Positions 35,451-45,929 of a DNA stretch of 64,000 nt are shown piece by piece. The position numbers and the translations under genes were made by a program. The first letter of the stretch is position 1, and each line of letters begins with the position of its first letter. Source of the DNA: Calliphora vicina (Eukaryota; Arthropoda; Insecta; Diptera; Calliphoridae); NCBI RefSeq assembly GCF_958450345.1, contig NC_088782.1:65872501-65936500 (forward strand), given 5' to 3'. The notes under the pieces were generated by a model, which did not search any database, was not told the DNA's origin, and saw nothing but the letters and a program-made list of their open reading frames with translations.

Positions 35451-35872
35451 AAAATATTTCAAAGGAGACCATTGACTCTTTAATGGGTTCAATGCATTGT
35501 CGATGTGTAGCAGTTATAAAAAATAAGGGATACCCAACAAAATATTGAGTTATTGCAAAGTTTAAACCATATTTGTTAAAATAATACCCAAGTTTCCATT
35601 GTTTTGTCAATGCCGTAATAAAGAAATCTTTTAATTTTGTTTTCTCATTTTTAGAATTTAATTAATTATGTCCTTTGTTTTTTGTTAAATTAAGTTAATA
35701 AAAGCATACAAATAAAATACTACAAAAATGTTAAAATTTTTTAAAAAATTATTTCAGATTTTAGGCCACTAATGAAATATTTGGAAAAGTTTCCATTGTT
35801 TTGTCAACCACTGTATCTTCAAAATTGCGACCTGTACTCTGCGCACAAGGTTTACATGGACAGCCAGCCAGA

Positions 35873-37560
35873 TTCAAAGCAATAGTGGAAATCAGAGAGT
35901 TGTATAATACACACCAGTTAACATTTAAACTCCAGTGATATAATTGAACATCTATGTACCTAAATTGAGAATAATTTTATTTCATTTATTTCTTGTTTGC
36001 TGTATTTATAAATCTAACACATAAGTACTCATACTCGATAACAATTTCCTGGAATTCAAACATTTAAAACACATTATTATGTTTTTACAATTTTGTCACC
36101 ATTAATAATCCTGTGTGATTTTTTCCCTGAACAAGTATATCAATCTGTTTAACAGTTCTCTGACATATAACAAATTTTAATAATAATCTTGGAACAGAAT
36201 CACCATAGCCTTAATGTGATCAAGACAAGAGCAACAAAAAAATAAACCGAAGACTATGTGACAGGAATTTATGTTGGCAACTCCAAAGAATTAACTGCAC
36301 TAACGAACGCCCCATCAAGGCTCACATTCATACGAACAAACGTATATGTACTTGCCACAATTTCAACGGCATGCCTCGATGTATGATGTTATTATGTGAT
36401 GTGATTTATATACATTTCCGTTTCGTTGCAAATTCAAATGAAACGATGAATTTGCAAGCGCCAAATAAGTGGGTGCATAATTTGCATCACAACTCCACCA
36501 ACCATTACTCTACTACTTCAAGTGAAAGAGAGAAATTATTTGGAAAATACAAATTAATTACAGCGCAATCATGCCACATATGCTGCGAATGAGAATGCCT
36601 TAAGACACAACGAAATATTTCCGGGAACACAGCCAAGACGGACAAAAACGATCAAGTGAAAATAATAATACGATCCAATTAGTTTATGTGATTAACTAAT
36701 TTCCCACATAAGAGATTCATTCTTAGCAGCAGCAACCAACTAAAATACAACCAACGATCCACCAAAAATTCCTTAAAGATCAGTACTAAAGAGCTATAAA
36801 TCATGATGACTACCAGCCACCAAGAACAAAAAAAACACCAACCAACAACCACAATAGGGTATTGAGCATCCCAGAGATAGTTTAAGGGCGACCACCACAA
36901 CAACCCAAAAGAAGACAAAAAAAAAATGATGACGATTGAAATGTGGGCATAAAAAAATGAATTATGCGCTTGTTAAAGCGCACAGTTTTTAAATCTCAAA
37001 ATTATAATTGAGAGACAATATTTTCCAGTGTGTGGTGAGTATGTAGCAGTCTGTTGGGATCGTTTGGATTGCAGGGCACATCAATGTGTGTAAATTTATA
37101 TAGAGATTTTTTGATTTTGTTTAATAAATTTAAGAGGCGAGGTTACATTATTATGACACTTTATGTATGTGTAAAAAGATTTATAGACATTTAAGATATT
37201 TAAAAAATAGCTGGAAAAAATATTAAGTTATTTTATAATAAAAAAATATACAATATAAAAACATTAAAAAAGGTGGTGTTTTTTAAATGAATATTTGGAA
37301 GCATATTCAATAAAGCCATTAAGAATTATTTACTAATTAAATAATAAATATTGAAAGCTGAAATAAATTTGATGTTTTTATGGATATTTTAGGAGACTCG
37401 AATATTATTTATTGCCTTAGAAGGTAATATAAGAGAATAATAAGGGAAAAACAAGGCGACAGAAAAATTATAAATTATTATGAAAATTCAACATTAATTT
37501 TCAGTAAAAAATTAACCGATAACATTGATTTGCTATCGAAAAGTTCTCGATAAAAATAGT
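35873..37560. other. Unannotated AT-rich noncoding stretch
   Basis: No gene or element recognised. The 36371-36592 plus frame and the 36679-36918 minus frame show no motif or splice-site context that would support an exon. ATCGATA-like and GATAACATTGATTTGC pieces near 37517-37567 are an outlier of the array at 39.2-40.5 kb. Confidence 0.45.
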
Positions 37561-37582
37561 TATCTATAAGAAATTCACACAG

Positions 37583-37755
37583 CCTCAAAAGTGAGTAAAC
37601 ACCACACATTTTAATCCACCGATAAAAACTTTAAAGTTTCGGTTTGTTGGAGATTCGGATGAGTAATAGATTCGGTTCTGAAAAAAAGATGAAAGTCGGA
37701 CAATTATGATCTTAAAAGAATTAAAAAAATCACTGGTGTTTACTCACTTTTGAGG
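37583..37755. mobile_element. MITE with 22-bp TIRs
   Basis: CCTCAAAAGTGAGTAAACACCA at 37583-37604 (reported in parts: CCTCAAAAGTGAG, TAAACACCA) is inverted at 37734-37755. The element is 173 bp and noncoding. It directly abuts MITE family A copy 2. Confidence 0.75.
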
Positions 37756-37991
37756 TCACAAGGTCTCTTATCATGTGTTATTGTCGTAATGTCCTAATAT
37801 TTCACAATGGTTTTTATTGCTTTTCAAGCAGAAAATGTCCTAAAATAATACTACTCTGTATGCGATGTTTATTGTGTTAACGTAACCAACCTGCGCCGAA
37901 TGCCTAGGAGTCGGTCATGCCGAGCTGCCGAGTCGTGATATATTAGGACATTATGACAATATGACTGATAAGAGACCTTGTGAATTGACCA
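37756..37991. mobile_element. MITE family A, copy 2
   Basis: It matches 4381-4634 across most of its length (AAGGTCTCTTATCATG, ATGTCCTAATATTTCACAAT, GAGCTGCCGAGTCGTGATAT) and ends GAGACCTTGTGAATTGACCA. The left tip is shortened. The right end lies 12 bp before the left terminus of a mariner, as in copy 1. Confidence 0.8.
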
Positions 37992-38003
37992 AATATATAA
38001 ATA

Positions 38004-39206
38004 TTGGGTGTATTTATGACTTAAAAATGCAGGATTTACAATAGAGAGCGTATCTTTTGAACTCGGTTTTTGCTTTCAATAACTTATATGTCATTTTGAA
38101 GGGCCATTTAATCTCACTTAATTATTGAATATTATAGTGTAAATAACAAAGATCTTTTTTGCTTCGAAAATGTCGAATTTTTTGCCAACAAAGCGTCATA
38201 TGCGGGAAGTTTTGCTTTACTTCTTTAATTTGAAAAAAAGTGCCGCTGAAGCACACCGATTGCTCACCGAAGCTCATGGTGAATGTGTTTCAACGTGCAT
38301 GAGATAGTGTGTGCGGTTCAGAAGTAGTGATTTTGACACGGAAGACGAAGATCGCACAGGCCAGCCAAAAAAGTTTGAAGACCAAGAATTGGAGGCATTA
38401 CTCCATGAGCTTGCAAACTCATTGGAAGCTACTAAATCTGCAATTTCAAAACGTTTGCAAGTAACAGGATTCATCCAAAATAGGGTACCATACGAATTGA
38501 TACTGAGATGCCTTGAAAGAAGATTTTGTGTGTCTGAAATGCAGCTTGAACGCTATAAAAGGAAATCAGTTTAGCACCGAATCATTACTTGCGATGAAAA
38601 ATGGATTCATTGCAATAACCCGAAGCGTAAGAGATCGTATGTGAAGCCCGGCCAACCAGACGAATCAACAACAAAGCCAAATATCCATGGCGCTTAGATA
38701 ATGCTCTGTTTTTGGTGGGAGCAAAAGGTTCTATTTATTATGAGCTGCTGAAATCTGTACAGACCATCATACGGAACCATCACGAAAAACGGCCAGAATA
38801 TGCGACCAGACATGAAACCGTAATATTTCATCATGACAACGCTCGGCCACATGTTGCAAAACCTGTTAAAAACTGTTTAGAAAGAAGTGGTTGGGAAGTT
38901 TTGCTTCATCCGCCTTATAGTCCAGACCATACCCCGTCAGAATACTACTTGTTTCGATCGTTCTGCTTCGATCTCTCTGGGATACGCTTCACTTCAGAAC
39001 AGAGTATCCGAAATTGGCTTGGTTCGTTCTTGGCCTCAAAAGAAGAGCAGTTATTTTGGCGCGAAATCCATATGTTGCCAGAAAGATGGGAAAGGGTCAT
39101 AGCTAACAATGACCAATACTATCAATTAATTTATATTGTACTATTGTTTCAAACTAAATGCTAAAACTGTGAAAAAAAATCCCTCATTTTTACGTCACAC
39201 ACCCAA
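38004..39206 (+). mobile_element. mariner (mauritiana-like) copy 5, both ends present
   Basis: The left terminus TTGGGTGTATTTATGACTTA (38004) and right terminus ACGTCACACACCCAA (to 39206) are flanked by TA at 38002-38003 and 39207-39208. A length of about 1.2 kb is close to the family norm. The transposase starts at ATG 38170 (MSNFLPTKRHMREVLLYFFN). Frameshifts and a stop follow in the HTH region, with a deletion of the EDCCQTQQE segment. The first catalytic block reads IITCDEKWIH. From 38712 the frame is open through VIFHHDNARPHVAKPVKNCL, SPDHTPSEYYLFRSF and MLPERWERVIANND. The third catalytic residue is Glu (GAA). Confidence 0.9.
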
Positions 39207-39208
39207 TA

Positions 39209-40490
39209 TAATTTATCGATAGCAATAAATTTCTATAGAAAATTTATCGAAAACTATAACCGTCTTAAAAAAATTATCGATAACAATAAATTTGTAAAAA
39301 ATTTGATTGATAACAATAATTTTCTAAAGAAAATTTATCGATAACATTAATTTTTTTATAGAAAATTTATCGATAAAAATAAATTTCTGTAAAAAAATTA
39401 TCTATAAATATAACTGCCTGAAAAAAATTATCGATAACAATAAATTTGTAAAGAAAATTGATCGATAACAATAATTTTTTCTAGAAAATTTATCGATAAC
39501 AATAAATTTCTATAACAAGTTTATCGATAAATATAACTGTCTGACAAAAATGATCGATAACAATAAATTTGTAAAGAAAATTGATCGATAACAATATTTT
39601 TTAGAGACAATTTATCGATAACAATAAATTTCTATAACAAGTTTATCGATAAATATAACTGTCTGACAAAAATGATCGATAACAATAAATTTCTAAAGAA
39701 AATTTATCGATAACAATAATTTTTTATAGAAAATTTATCGATAACAATAAATTTCTATAGAAAATTTATCGATAACTATACATGTCTGAAAAACATAATC
39801 GATAACAAAAAATTTCTAAAGAAAATTGATCGATAACAATATTTTTATAGAAAATTTATCAATAACAATAAATTTCTATAGCAAGTTTATCGATAATTAT
39901 AACTGTCTGAAAAAAATTATCGATAACAATAAATTTGTAAAGAAAACTGATCAATAACTTATATTTTTATAGAATTTGTATCGATAACAATAATTTTCTA
40001 TAGAAAGTTTATCGATAACTACAAATGTCTGAAAAACATTATCGATAACAATAAATTTTTAAAGAAAATTTATCGATAACTTATATTTTTATACAATAAA
40101 ATTCGATAAAATTTTCTATAGAAAATTATTTCTATAAAAAATTTTTCGATAACAATAATTTTTAATACAAAAGTTATCGATCGCAATAATTTTCGATAAT
40201 AAAGTTATAGATAATATTTTTCTAAAGAAAAATTATCGATAACTATAAATTCTATAAACAATTCATCGATAACATTGATTTTCTATAGAAAATTTAAATT
40301 TATACAGAAAATGTATCGATAACTATAATTTTCATGAAAAAAATTATGGTTATCAATAATGACCTATTGAAAATTAGTCGATAGCAAGAAAACGGAGCGA
40401 TATCAATACATTTCTATAGAAAACTGATCGATATCAATGATATCCTAAAGAAAACTTATAGATAACCAACATTTCCTAGAGAAATTCAAT
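39209..40490. repeat. Higher-order tandem array rich in TATCGATA
   Basis: The array is made of degenerate units of about 30 bp with the pattern TTATCGATAACAATAAATTT and CTATAGAAAA. In 39412-40022 a higher-order period of about 122 bp is marked by the word AACTGTCTGA or its variants (39412, 39535, 39657, 39779, 39900, 40022). By eye about 20 exact TATCGATA palindromes lie between 39215 and 40320. TATCGATA is the DREF site of Drosophila, and CGATA is the BEAF-32 core. The array ends about 50 bp from the 5' splice site of the minus-strand exon. It has no open frame. Confidence 0.85.
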
Positions 40491-40537
40491 CATTTGTAGC
40501 ATTTTAAATAAAAAATAAAAAAAATTCTCAAACTTAC

Positions 40538-40678
40538 ATGCAATTTCACCAATTCCGGATATTCATTAGCCAACTTGGCTAATTCTTGATAACTGGCCTT
40601 AGCCATAGAAACAATCCATTCTTTGGCTTTGGGATGAGACAAATTAACTTCGGGCAACTCTTTCTCCTCAATTAACTG
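40538..40678 (-). CDS. Single internal host-gene exon (47 codons), unrecognised
   Basis: The exon reads QLIEEKELPEVNLSHPKAKE, WIVSMAKASYQELAKLANEY, PELVKLH on the minus strand. It is preceded by a polypyrimidine tract and TTACTTTCAG, and followed by a consensus donor GTAAGT (plus-strand 40532-40537). Both ends are in phase 0 (141 bp). The acceptor is a CAGCAG tandem (NAGNAG), so Gln1 may be optional. The peptide is of normal composition and looks mostly helical; codon use and sequence complexity differ clearly from the surrounding decayed transposons. I do not recognise the protein. No other exon was found, so the flanking introns would extend at least to both window edges (about 23 kb and 40 kb). 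It could also be a lone retained exon, but the intact splice sites argue for a working one. Confidence 0.7.
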
Positions 40679-40699
40679 CTGAAAGTAAGACAAAAGATG

Positions 40700-41274
40700 G
40701 AAAAAACAAGATTATAATAAATCATTAATATAATTTAAAAAAAAACCCAAGAGTATTTTATAACATTGTCTCAACACATTAGCGTATTTTTATAATTATC
40801 TTGCATTTGTAACTACTCTTATTTTTTTTATTTAAATAATTTTAATTTATTAGGCCTCTAAAGTAAAAGGAAACACAACTTCTATTAACATGAATCCCGC
40901 CATATGAGTAGATTTAAGGGGCCACATATGAAATCTCTTATTTAAATGAGTTAAAGGATGTGGAAAGCAACCCTTACACGTAAAGATTTTTCGTGTATTT
41001 TTCTTTAATAGAACAAGCTGCATTCATACATAGTTACATTTACATACATACATATGTCTGTATATTCTTAATTTAATAGTGAACACATTCTAAAGATATT
41101 TCCCTTGTAGAAAAAAAATCCTTAATAAAGTTGTTTTTCTTTTTTTGGGTAAACATAATTCTTTGTAGTGAGTTTTACTTAATAAAGCAAGTATATGTTT
41201 TTAGTTGTTACTTTTTTGTACTCTACTTAAATTCTATCGAAAATTTGGTTACAAACAAAATTTGTCACCGAGAA
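40700..41274. other. Unannotated AT-rich noncoding stretch
   Basis: Probable intron upstream of the minus-strand exon; nothing recognised. Confidence 0.5.
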
Positions 41275-41530
41275 CAAAAAATTAAATTCTTTAAAGAAAA
41301 ATGATTGCTTTCGATACATTTTCTATAGGAAATCATTGCTACTGTTAGATTTTATACAGAAAATAACGATTATAGATAGATTTTCTAAAGAAAATAATTG
41401 CTATCGATAAATCATTACAGGAAATCATTGCTATTGATATATTTTCTATAGGAAATTATTGTCATGGATATATTTTCCAAAGAAAATAATAGTTATTGAG
41501 AAATTTTCTATAGAAAATCATTCCTATATA
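41275..41530. repeat. Degenerate TTTTCTATAGAAAAT array
   Basis: Units such as TTTCTATAGGAAATCATTGC and CTATCGATAAATC recur every 30-40 bp. It is clearly related to the array at 39209-40490 but more diverged. Confidence 0.65.
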
Positions 41531-41534
41531 TAAA

Positions 41535-41612
41535 TTGAAATATCTATCATTAGATATCCATATTGTCTATATTAATGACTTAGTAATCACGAAGGTGAAG
41601 GGTATAATAAAT
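41535..41612 (+). repeat. Dispersed repeat 2, internally deleted copy
   Basis: It carries GAAATATCTATCATTAGATA and TCCATATTGTCTAT, then jumps to CACGAAGGTGAAGGGTATAA. The middle of the repeat is missing. Confidence 0.7.
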
Positions 41613-42130
41613 AGCTACCGACTGTACAGGAAAAAAAGTAGCTGAAAAGTATTTCCTATCTCTCCAGTTAAACGATTATCTTGTTCTATAGTTCCATGAT
41701 GTTCACATTGGTAGGCTGGGGTAATATATATCGATCAGCTAAGTACGGTAAAATTTGTCCCTGAAACATTTTCTCAAATAACTCGGACATATAAAGTAAT
41801 AGGCTAATAGCTCTTTAGGAAGACTGTACTGTCAAATCCATTCCTGGCTTAGGTTCATAATAATCTGGACAATTTGCCAGTTAGCTGAACATTTTTATGT
41901 CAAACTATTTGTATTTGTCAAACTTTCAATGTAAGTTATATTTCTGCGATCATCTTCTGGTTCTGGTAGACAGCCTCTACTTAGCAGCAAATGATCTATT
42001 TTGCTGCCACTATCCTCTAAGTAATCTTTTATCAAGAAAAAAAATCGGTTCCAGGGGAATTTGGAACTTTGAATAATCGAGAGCCAAAACCAGTAAAGAC
42101 GTAAAGTACTCATCGACGCATTTATGTATT
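41613..42130. other. Unassigned stretch
   Basis: A minus-strand frame at 41895-42113 (KIDHLLLSRGCLPEPEDDRR) has no recognisable family. No splice sites or element ends identified. Confidence 0.35.
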
Positions 42131-43698
42131 TTTTATTACAGCAATTCTCACGTAGCTACTTAACATTATAGTGTAAACAACAAAGTTTTTTTTATGCGGG
42201 AAGTTTAGCTTTACTTCTTTAATTTATATAATTTATACTTCAAAATAAAAATTTTAAATATTTTTAGGTGAACAAAATTAATTTTTTTTTGGAGTTTTTT
42301 AATTTTTTGGAAAAATTTTTTTTTTTAATTGTTTTTGATTTTTTTTTTTAAATTTAAAAACAATTTTTATTCAATTTTAAAATTTTCTTTTTTTGTTTAA
42401 AAAAAATTCGGGTTAAAAAATATTTTTTTCGATTTCGACCCATTGTAGGTCGAACTTACTATGGTCTTATATACGTCGTTGCAAAGGTCTTTGAAATATC
42501 TATCATTAGATATCCATATTGTCTATAATCCAGATATAGGTCAAAAATCGAGGTTGTCCTGGTTTTTTCCTCATATCTCAGCCATTTGTGGACCGATTTT
42601 GCTGATTTTAAATAGCGAACTTCTCGAAAGCATGTCTGACAGAATTATTGAAGATTTGGATCCCGAAGATATCAGGGGTCTTCAGAAAATTGATTTCAAC
42701 AGACAGATAGACGCACGGACATGGCTTAATCGACTCCGCTATCTATAAGGATCCAGAATATATATACTTTATAGGGTCGGAAATGAAAAATGTAGAAATT
42801 ACAAACGGAATGACAAACTTATGTATACCCTTCTCACGAAGGTGAAGGGTATAAAAAAGTGCAGCTGAAGCACAGCGATTGCACACCGAATCTTATGGTG
42901 AATGTAATTCATCGGTTTCAACGTGCGAGAGAAGGTTTATTCGGTACAGAAGTGGTGATTTTGACAAGGAAGACAAAGATCGCCCAGGGCAGCCAAGAGC
43001 TTGCAATATCATTGGGAGCTACTCAAGCAGCCATTTCAAAACATTTGCGGCGAGCAAGATTTATCCAAGAGACCTTGAAGAACGTTTTGCATGCCCAAAA
43101 TATGCTTGAACGCTATAAAAGAAAATAATTTTTGCACCGAATCATTACTTACGATAAAAAAATGGATCAATTACGATAGCACGAACAGTAAAATATCGTA
43201 TGTGAAGCCAGGCCCTCCACCCAAATCGACACCAAGGTCAAATATTCATGGCGCTGAGGTAATGATCTGTATTGGTGGGAGCAAACGGGTCCTATCTACT
43301 ATAAGCTGGTGAAATCTGACCAGACCAGTACAAGGGACAGATCGCAACTGATTCGTTTGAAGCGAGCATTGGCCGAAAAAGGCCTAGAATATCCAGCCAG
43401 ACATGAAAACGTAATAATTCAGCATGACATCGCTCCACCACATGTTGCAATACTTGTTATAAATTATTTAAAAAGAAGTGGTTGGGAAGTTTTGCTTCAC
43501 CCGCCTTATAGTAGATACATTGCCCTGCCCGACTTCTATTTGTTTCGATCGATGAAGATACGCTTCTCTTTGGAACAGAGTATACGATATTGGCTTGATT
43601 TTTTCTTGCCCTCAAAATATGAGCAGAACTTTTGGCACGGAATCCTTATTTTTTCAAAATAAAAACTAAAAATTTGCATATGTAAGTCATACACCCAA
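42131..43698 (+). mobile_element. mariner (mauritiana-like) copy 6, split by dispersed repeat 2
   Basis: The 5' UTR matches from about 42131 (ACATTATAGTGTAAACAACA) up to 42225 (CTTCTTTAATTT) and resumes at about 42854 (AAAGTGCAGCTGAAGCACAG). Pieces then read YGECNSSVSTCERRFIRYRS, a deleted HTH, SYVKPGPPPKSTPRSNIHGA, LIRLKRALAEKGLEYPARHE and VIIQHDIAPPHVAILV. The second block has HDI where others have HDN. The block near 43525 reads ALPDFYLF (Asp kept). The right terminus GTAAGTCATACACCCAA is followed by TA at 43699-43700. The left terminus is lost. Multiple frameshifts. Confidence 0.85.
42226..42853 (+). repeat. Dispersed repeat 2, full copy inside mariner
   Basis: It has the same order as 26388-26948 (TATACTTCAAAATAAAAATT, T-rich segment, ATATCTATCATTAGATAT, CTCAGCCATTTGTGGACCGA, GGGTCGGAAATGAAAAATG). 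It continues to the terminal hairpin ATACCCTTC...GAAGGGTATAAA. Its ends fall exactly at the break in the mariner 5' region. Confidence 0.85.
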
Positions 43699-43799
43699 TA
43701 GTTATTGAAAAGTAATTTCAATTTATGATATAGTAAAATTCCGAGATCAAGGAAATTTTCAACAGATTTAAGCTGTTAATTACCCAAAGTATAGTTAAT

Positions 43800-44300
43800 A
43801 TATAATTATATAATTACTTCTAGAAAATTGCATAAGTTTACATTTTTTAAAATTAAGTTTTGACTGCTCCAGAAAAATAAATTGTTGAGATCGGATTGGA
43901 GATATAAATGATCGACATATTGAGAGAAGCTCCAAAAGATTTTAACATCATCCGCAAACATTAGAATGTTGTAAAAATCCACCACTATCGTGAAAAACAT
44001 GTGAAATTTATGTTCCCATGAAATATTCATTTCCCTCGAAGGGAAAATTGCTAACGTTATATTTCCCTAAACTTTTCATTCACAATAGTTGATTTTGTTC
44101 GTAGCAGCTGTTTATTGTTTACAAAATTTCATCTAAAAATTTCACAACATGGGGAATTTTTTCACGTGAACAAAGTTTATGAACGAAAAATGGGAAATGG
44201 GAACATACTTCATGTGAAATTTTGATTCGCGATAGGGGTGATTGAATACTTCCGGAAAGTCATTGGTCAACAGGAAGAAGTCAATTGGACCAAAATGGCT
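43800..44300 (-). mobile_element. Jockey-type LINE reverse transcriptase fragment, split by a MITE
   Basis: Read on the minus strand, SHFGPIDFFLLTNDFPEVFN (about 44300-44243) matches the GSxLGPxLFxLFINDLP block of Jockey-type reverse transcriptases. After the MITE at 43980-44240, the frame continues DFYNILMFADDVKIFWSF (catalytic FADD), then YLQSDLNNLFFWSSQNLILK. Removing the MITE brings these blocks to their normal spacing. The fragment is about 80 codons and truncated at both sides. Confidence 0.8.
43980..44240. mobile_element. MITE with CACCCCTATCGCGAA-type ends
   Basis: The left end CACCACTATCGTGAA is inverted at the right end (TTCGCGATAGGGGTG). Inner arms also match (ATGTGAAATTTATGTTCCCA and the inverse near 44205). 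It inserted between the LGP and FADD blocks of the Jockey-type fragment. Confidence 0.75.
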
Positions 44301-44301
44301 A

Positions 44302-44616
44302 CACAGAAAAAACTATTTCTTAAACCGTTTCAATTCAAATATTTGTCACATATTGAACTGGTTTCATTTATTTCATAATTAAATCAAGTATTCATTTGCT
44401 CAAATAATTTTTGTATTTGAAATTCAACCAATAACGAAAATTGTATATTCAATTGTCAAAATAATCAAATTCCAAACTCTAAATTCAATAGAAAATATCA
44501 AGAAATTTTGTTTTTGAGCAAATGAATACTTGATTTAATTATGAAATAATTGAAACCAGTTCAATATGTGACAAATATTTGAATTGAAACGATTTAAAAA
44601 ATAGTTTTTTTCTGTG
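44302..44616. mobile_element. MITE, 315 bp, about 105-bp TIRs, TA duplication
   Basis: It begins CACAGAAAAAACTATTTCTT and ends with the inverse. The arms are near-identical for about 105 bp (for example CACATATTGAACTGGTTTCA and AAATCAAGTATTCATTTGCT). TA lies at 44300-44301 and 44617-44618, which suggests a Tc1/mariner-type mover. Noncoding. Confidence 0.85.
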
Positions 44617-45929
44617 TAATGACATGCAACTATTAACCAACTTACATTCCATTAACTACGATATGTATTACTTAGAATTAGTTTGGTAATGACTGATATA
44701 TATATATACTCTCATAAATAAGAACTTGTTAAAGAAATTCAGAATTAATTCAACCTGGACATATTTCAAAAGCTTAAATAATTTTTAAACAGAAAACATA
44801 ATTCTGTATGGTGATTATTTCTTATAAAAACATTTTAATTACACAGTTACAGTCATGTATTTAGGGCTTAAATAAGTCAAGTTTAATGAACCATAATTTC
44901 ACTACTTCCTTATTACGACAAAAATCTTGTTAATTTCAGCTATTTTTTCCTTTGTGTTCCTTTTTTTTTTTGAAAAACATGTGTGCTTTTTTATTTATGA
45001 TAAAAAAAATATTATTTTGTTTCTTTTTTTTTGGGTAGAGGGGCAACTAATTATTTCGGCACAATGTTATAGAATGTGTTCTTAAGAAAACAATGGGAAC
45101 GAACACAAGATACAAATATTAACCCTCTATTAAGCGAAAATACATTCATACATTCTCATCACATAGATACGCACACTTCCATACTACATGCAGCTTTGGT
45201 TATAAATAATTGTAACACCTTTTAGCGGTATTTACACACGGTGCATGAGGATGTTAATAATTGTATGGCTGTGTGTTGTTTTTAGCCATTGTATGTATCT
45301 GAGAGTGTGTGTATACTATTTTTTTTAACAACAACAATTAGCGCTCTAATAAATAATATTTATATGAGATTAAAACATGTAAGTTTTTGTGTTCTCTACT
45401 ACAATAGATTATACAGTACTACAATGCGAGTGTGTTCTACTTGTAATACAGTGCAGTAAAATAGTAAACGAACATAAACAATGGCAAATACAAAATAGTA
45501 AGATGTTACACGTGCTGTTTACTACTATTTACAACGAAAGCGTTGTTGACGACCAACGACTGCTGCTGCTGCTGAGGGAAAAATAAGTTATAAAAAGAAA
45601 TAATGTTCATCATTGTTATATGAATTAGCGATTTTATCCATAGTACCCTGTTTAGCACGTGCGGAAATTTACGCCACTTGACATTTGCAGTAGCGGCTTC
45701 CGGGTAAATTTAATCAAAAACCATGAAATAACAATAAGAGTTCATATCAATATTTTGGTAATAAGCTTGGGAGTTTTCAAAAAATTTAAAAAAAATTTAA
45801 TAATTTGGAGTGTGAGAACAATTATTAGCAAACAAATTAATAACGGCAAAGTGGTTAAAAAAAACGTAAAATTATTATTTGAATTTCATCAATCAAGTCA
45901 TGGAAATATTTCTTGGAAACATGAAAGTA
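44617..45929. other. Unannotated AT-rich noncoding stretch
   Basis: Nothing recognised on either strand; open frames at 45389-45586 and 45659-46042 lack motifs (the latter runs into mariner sequence). Confidence 0.5.

Larger units (their letters stand above)
32613..35813 (+). mobile_element. Tc1 transposon with long TIRs, itself split by a Helitron
   Basis: The right terminus, read inward, is CAGTGGTTGACAAAACAATG, with TA at 35814-35815. The terminal repeats are about 250 bp: the right arm (about 35585-35813) is the inverse of 32613-32815. ACAAAACAATGGAAACTT is present both at the tip and at the inner end of the arm. The left arm starts at ACTTTTCCAAATATT and has lost about 28 terminal bases. 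The transposase (33160 onward) is interrupted by a Helitron insert at about 33686-35087. The long arms with repeated binding-site motifs are typical of Tc1 elements of the IR/DR kind. Confidence 0.85.
32321..35872 (+). repeat. Dispersed repeat 1, third copy, split by Tc1
   Basis: The left part (32321-32612) matches the start of the copies at 22621 and 25622 but lacks one internal unit. The right part (35814-35872) resumes at TATCTTCAAAATTGCGACCT and stops at CAGCCAGCCAGA. The material between is the Tc1 element. About 110 bp of the repeat, together with the Tc1 left tip, was deleted at the left junction. The right junction is exact at TA. Confidence 0.85.

Noticed and set aside
36371..36592. 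73-codon plus-strand frame as a possible exon
   Set aside because: No polypyrimidine acceptor or GTAAGT-type donor in phase, no recognisable motif.
36679..36918. 79-codon Trp-rich minus-strand frame
   Set aside because: It is the inverse of CCAAC-type low-complexity sequence; no motif.
39209..40490. CRISPR array or centromeric satellite
   Set aside because: Units are degenerate with no unique spacers, in a eukaryotic setting; only one 1.3-kb block, so no support for a centromere.
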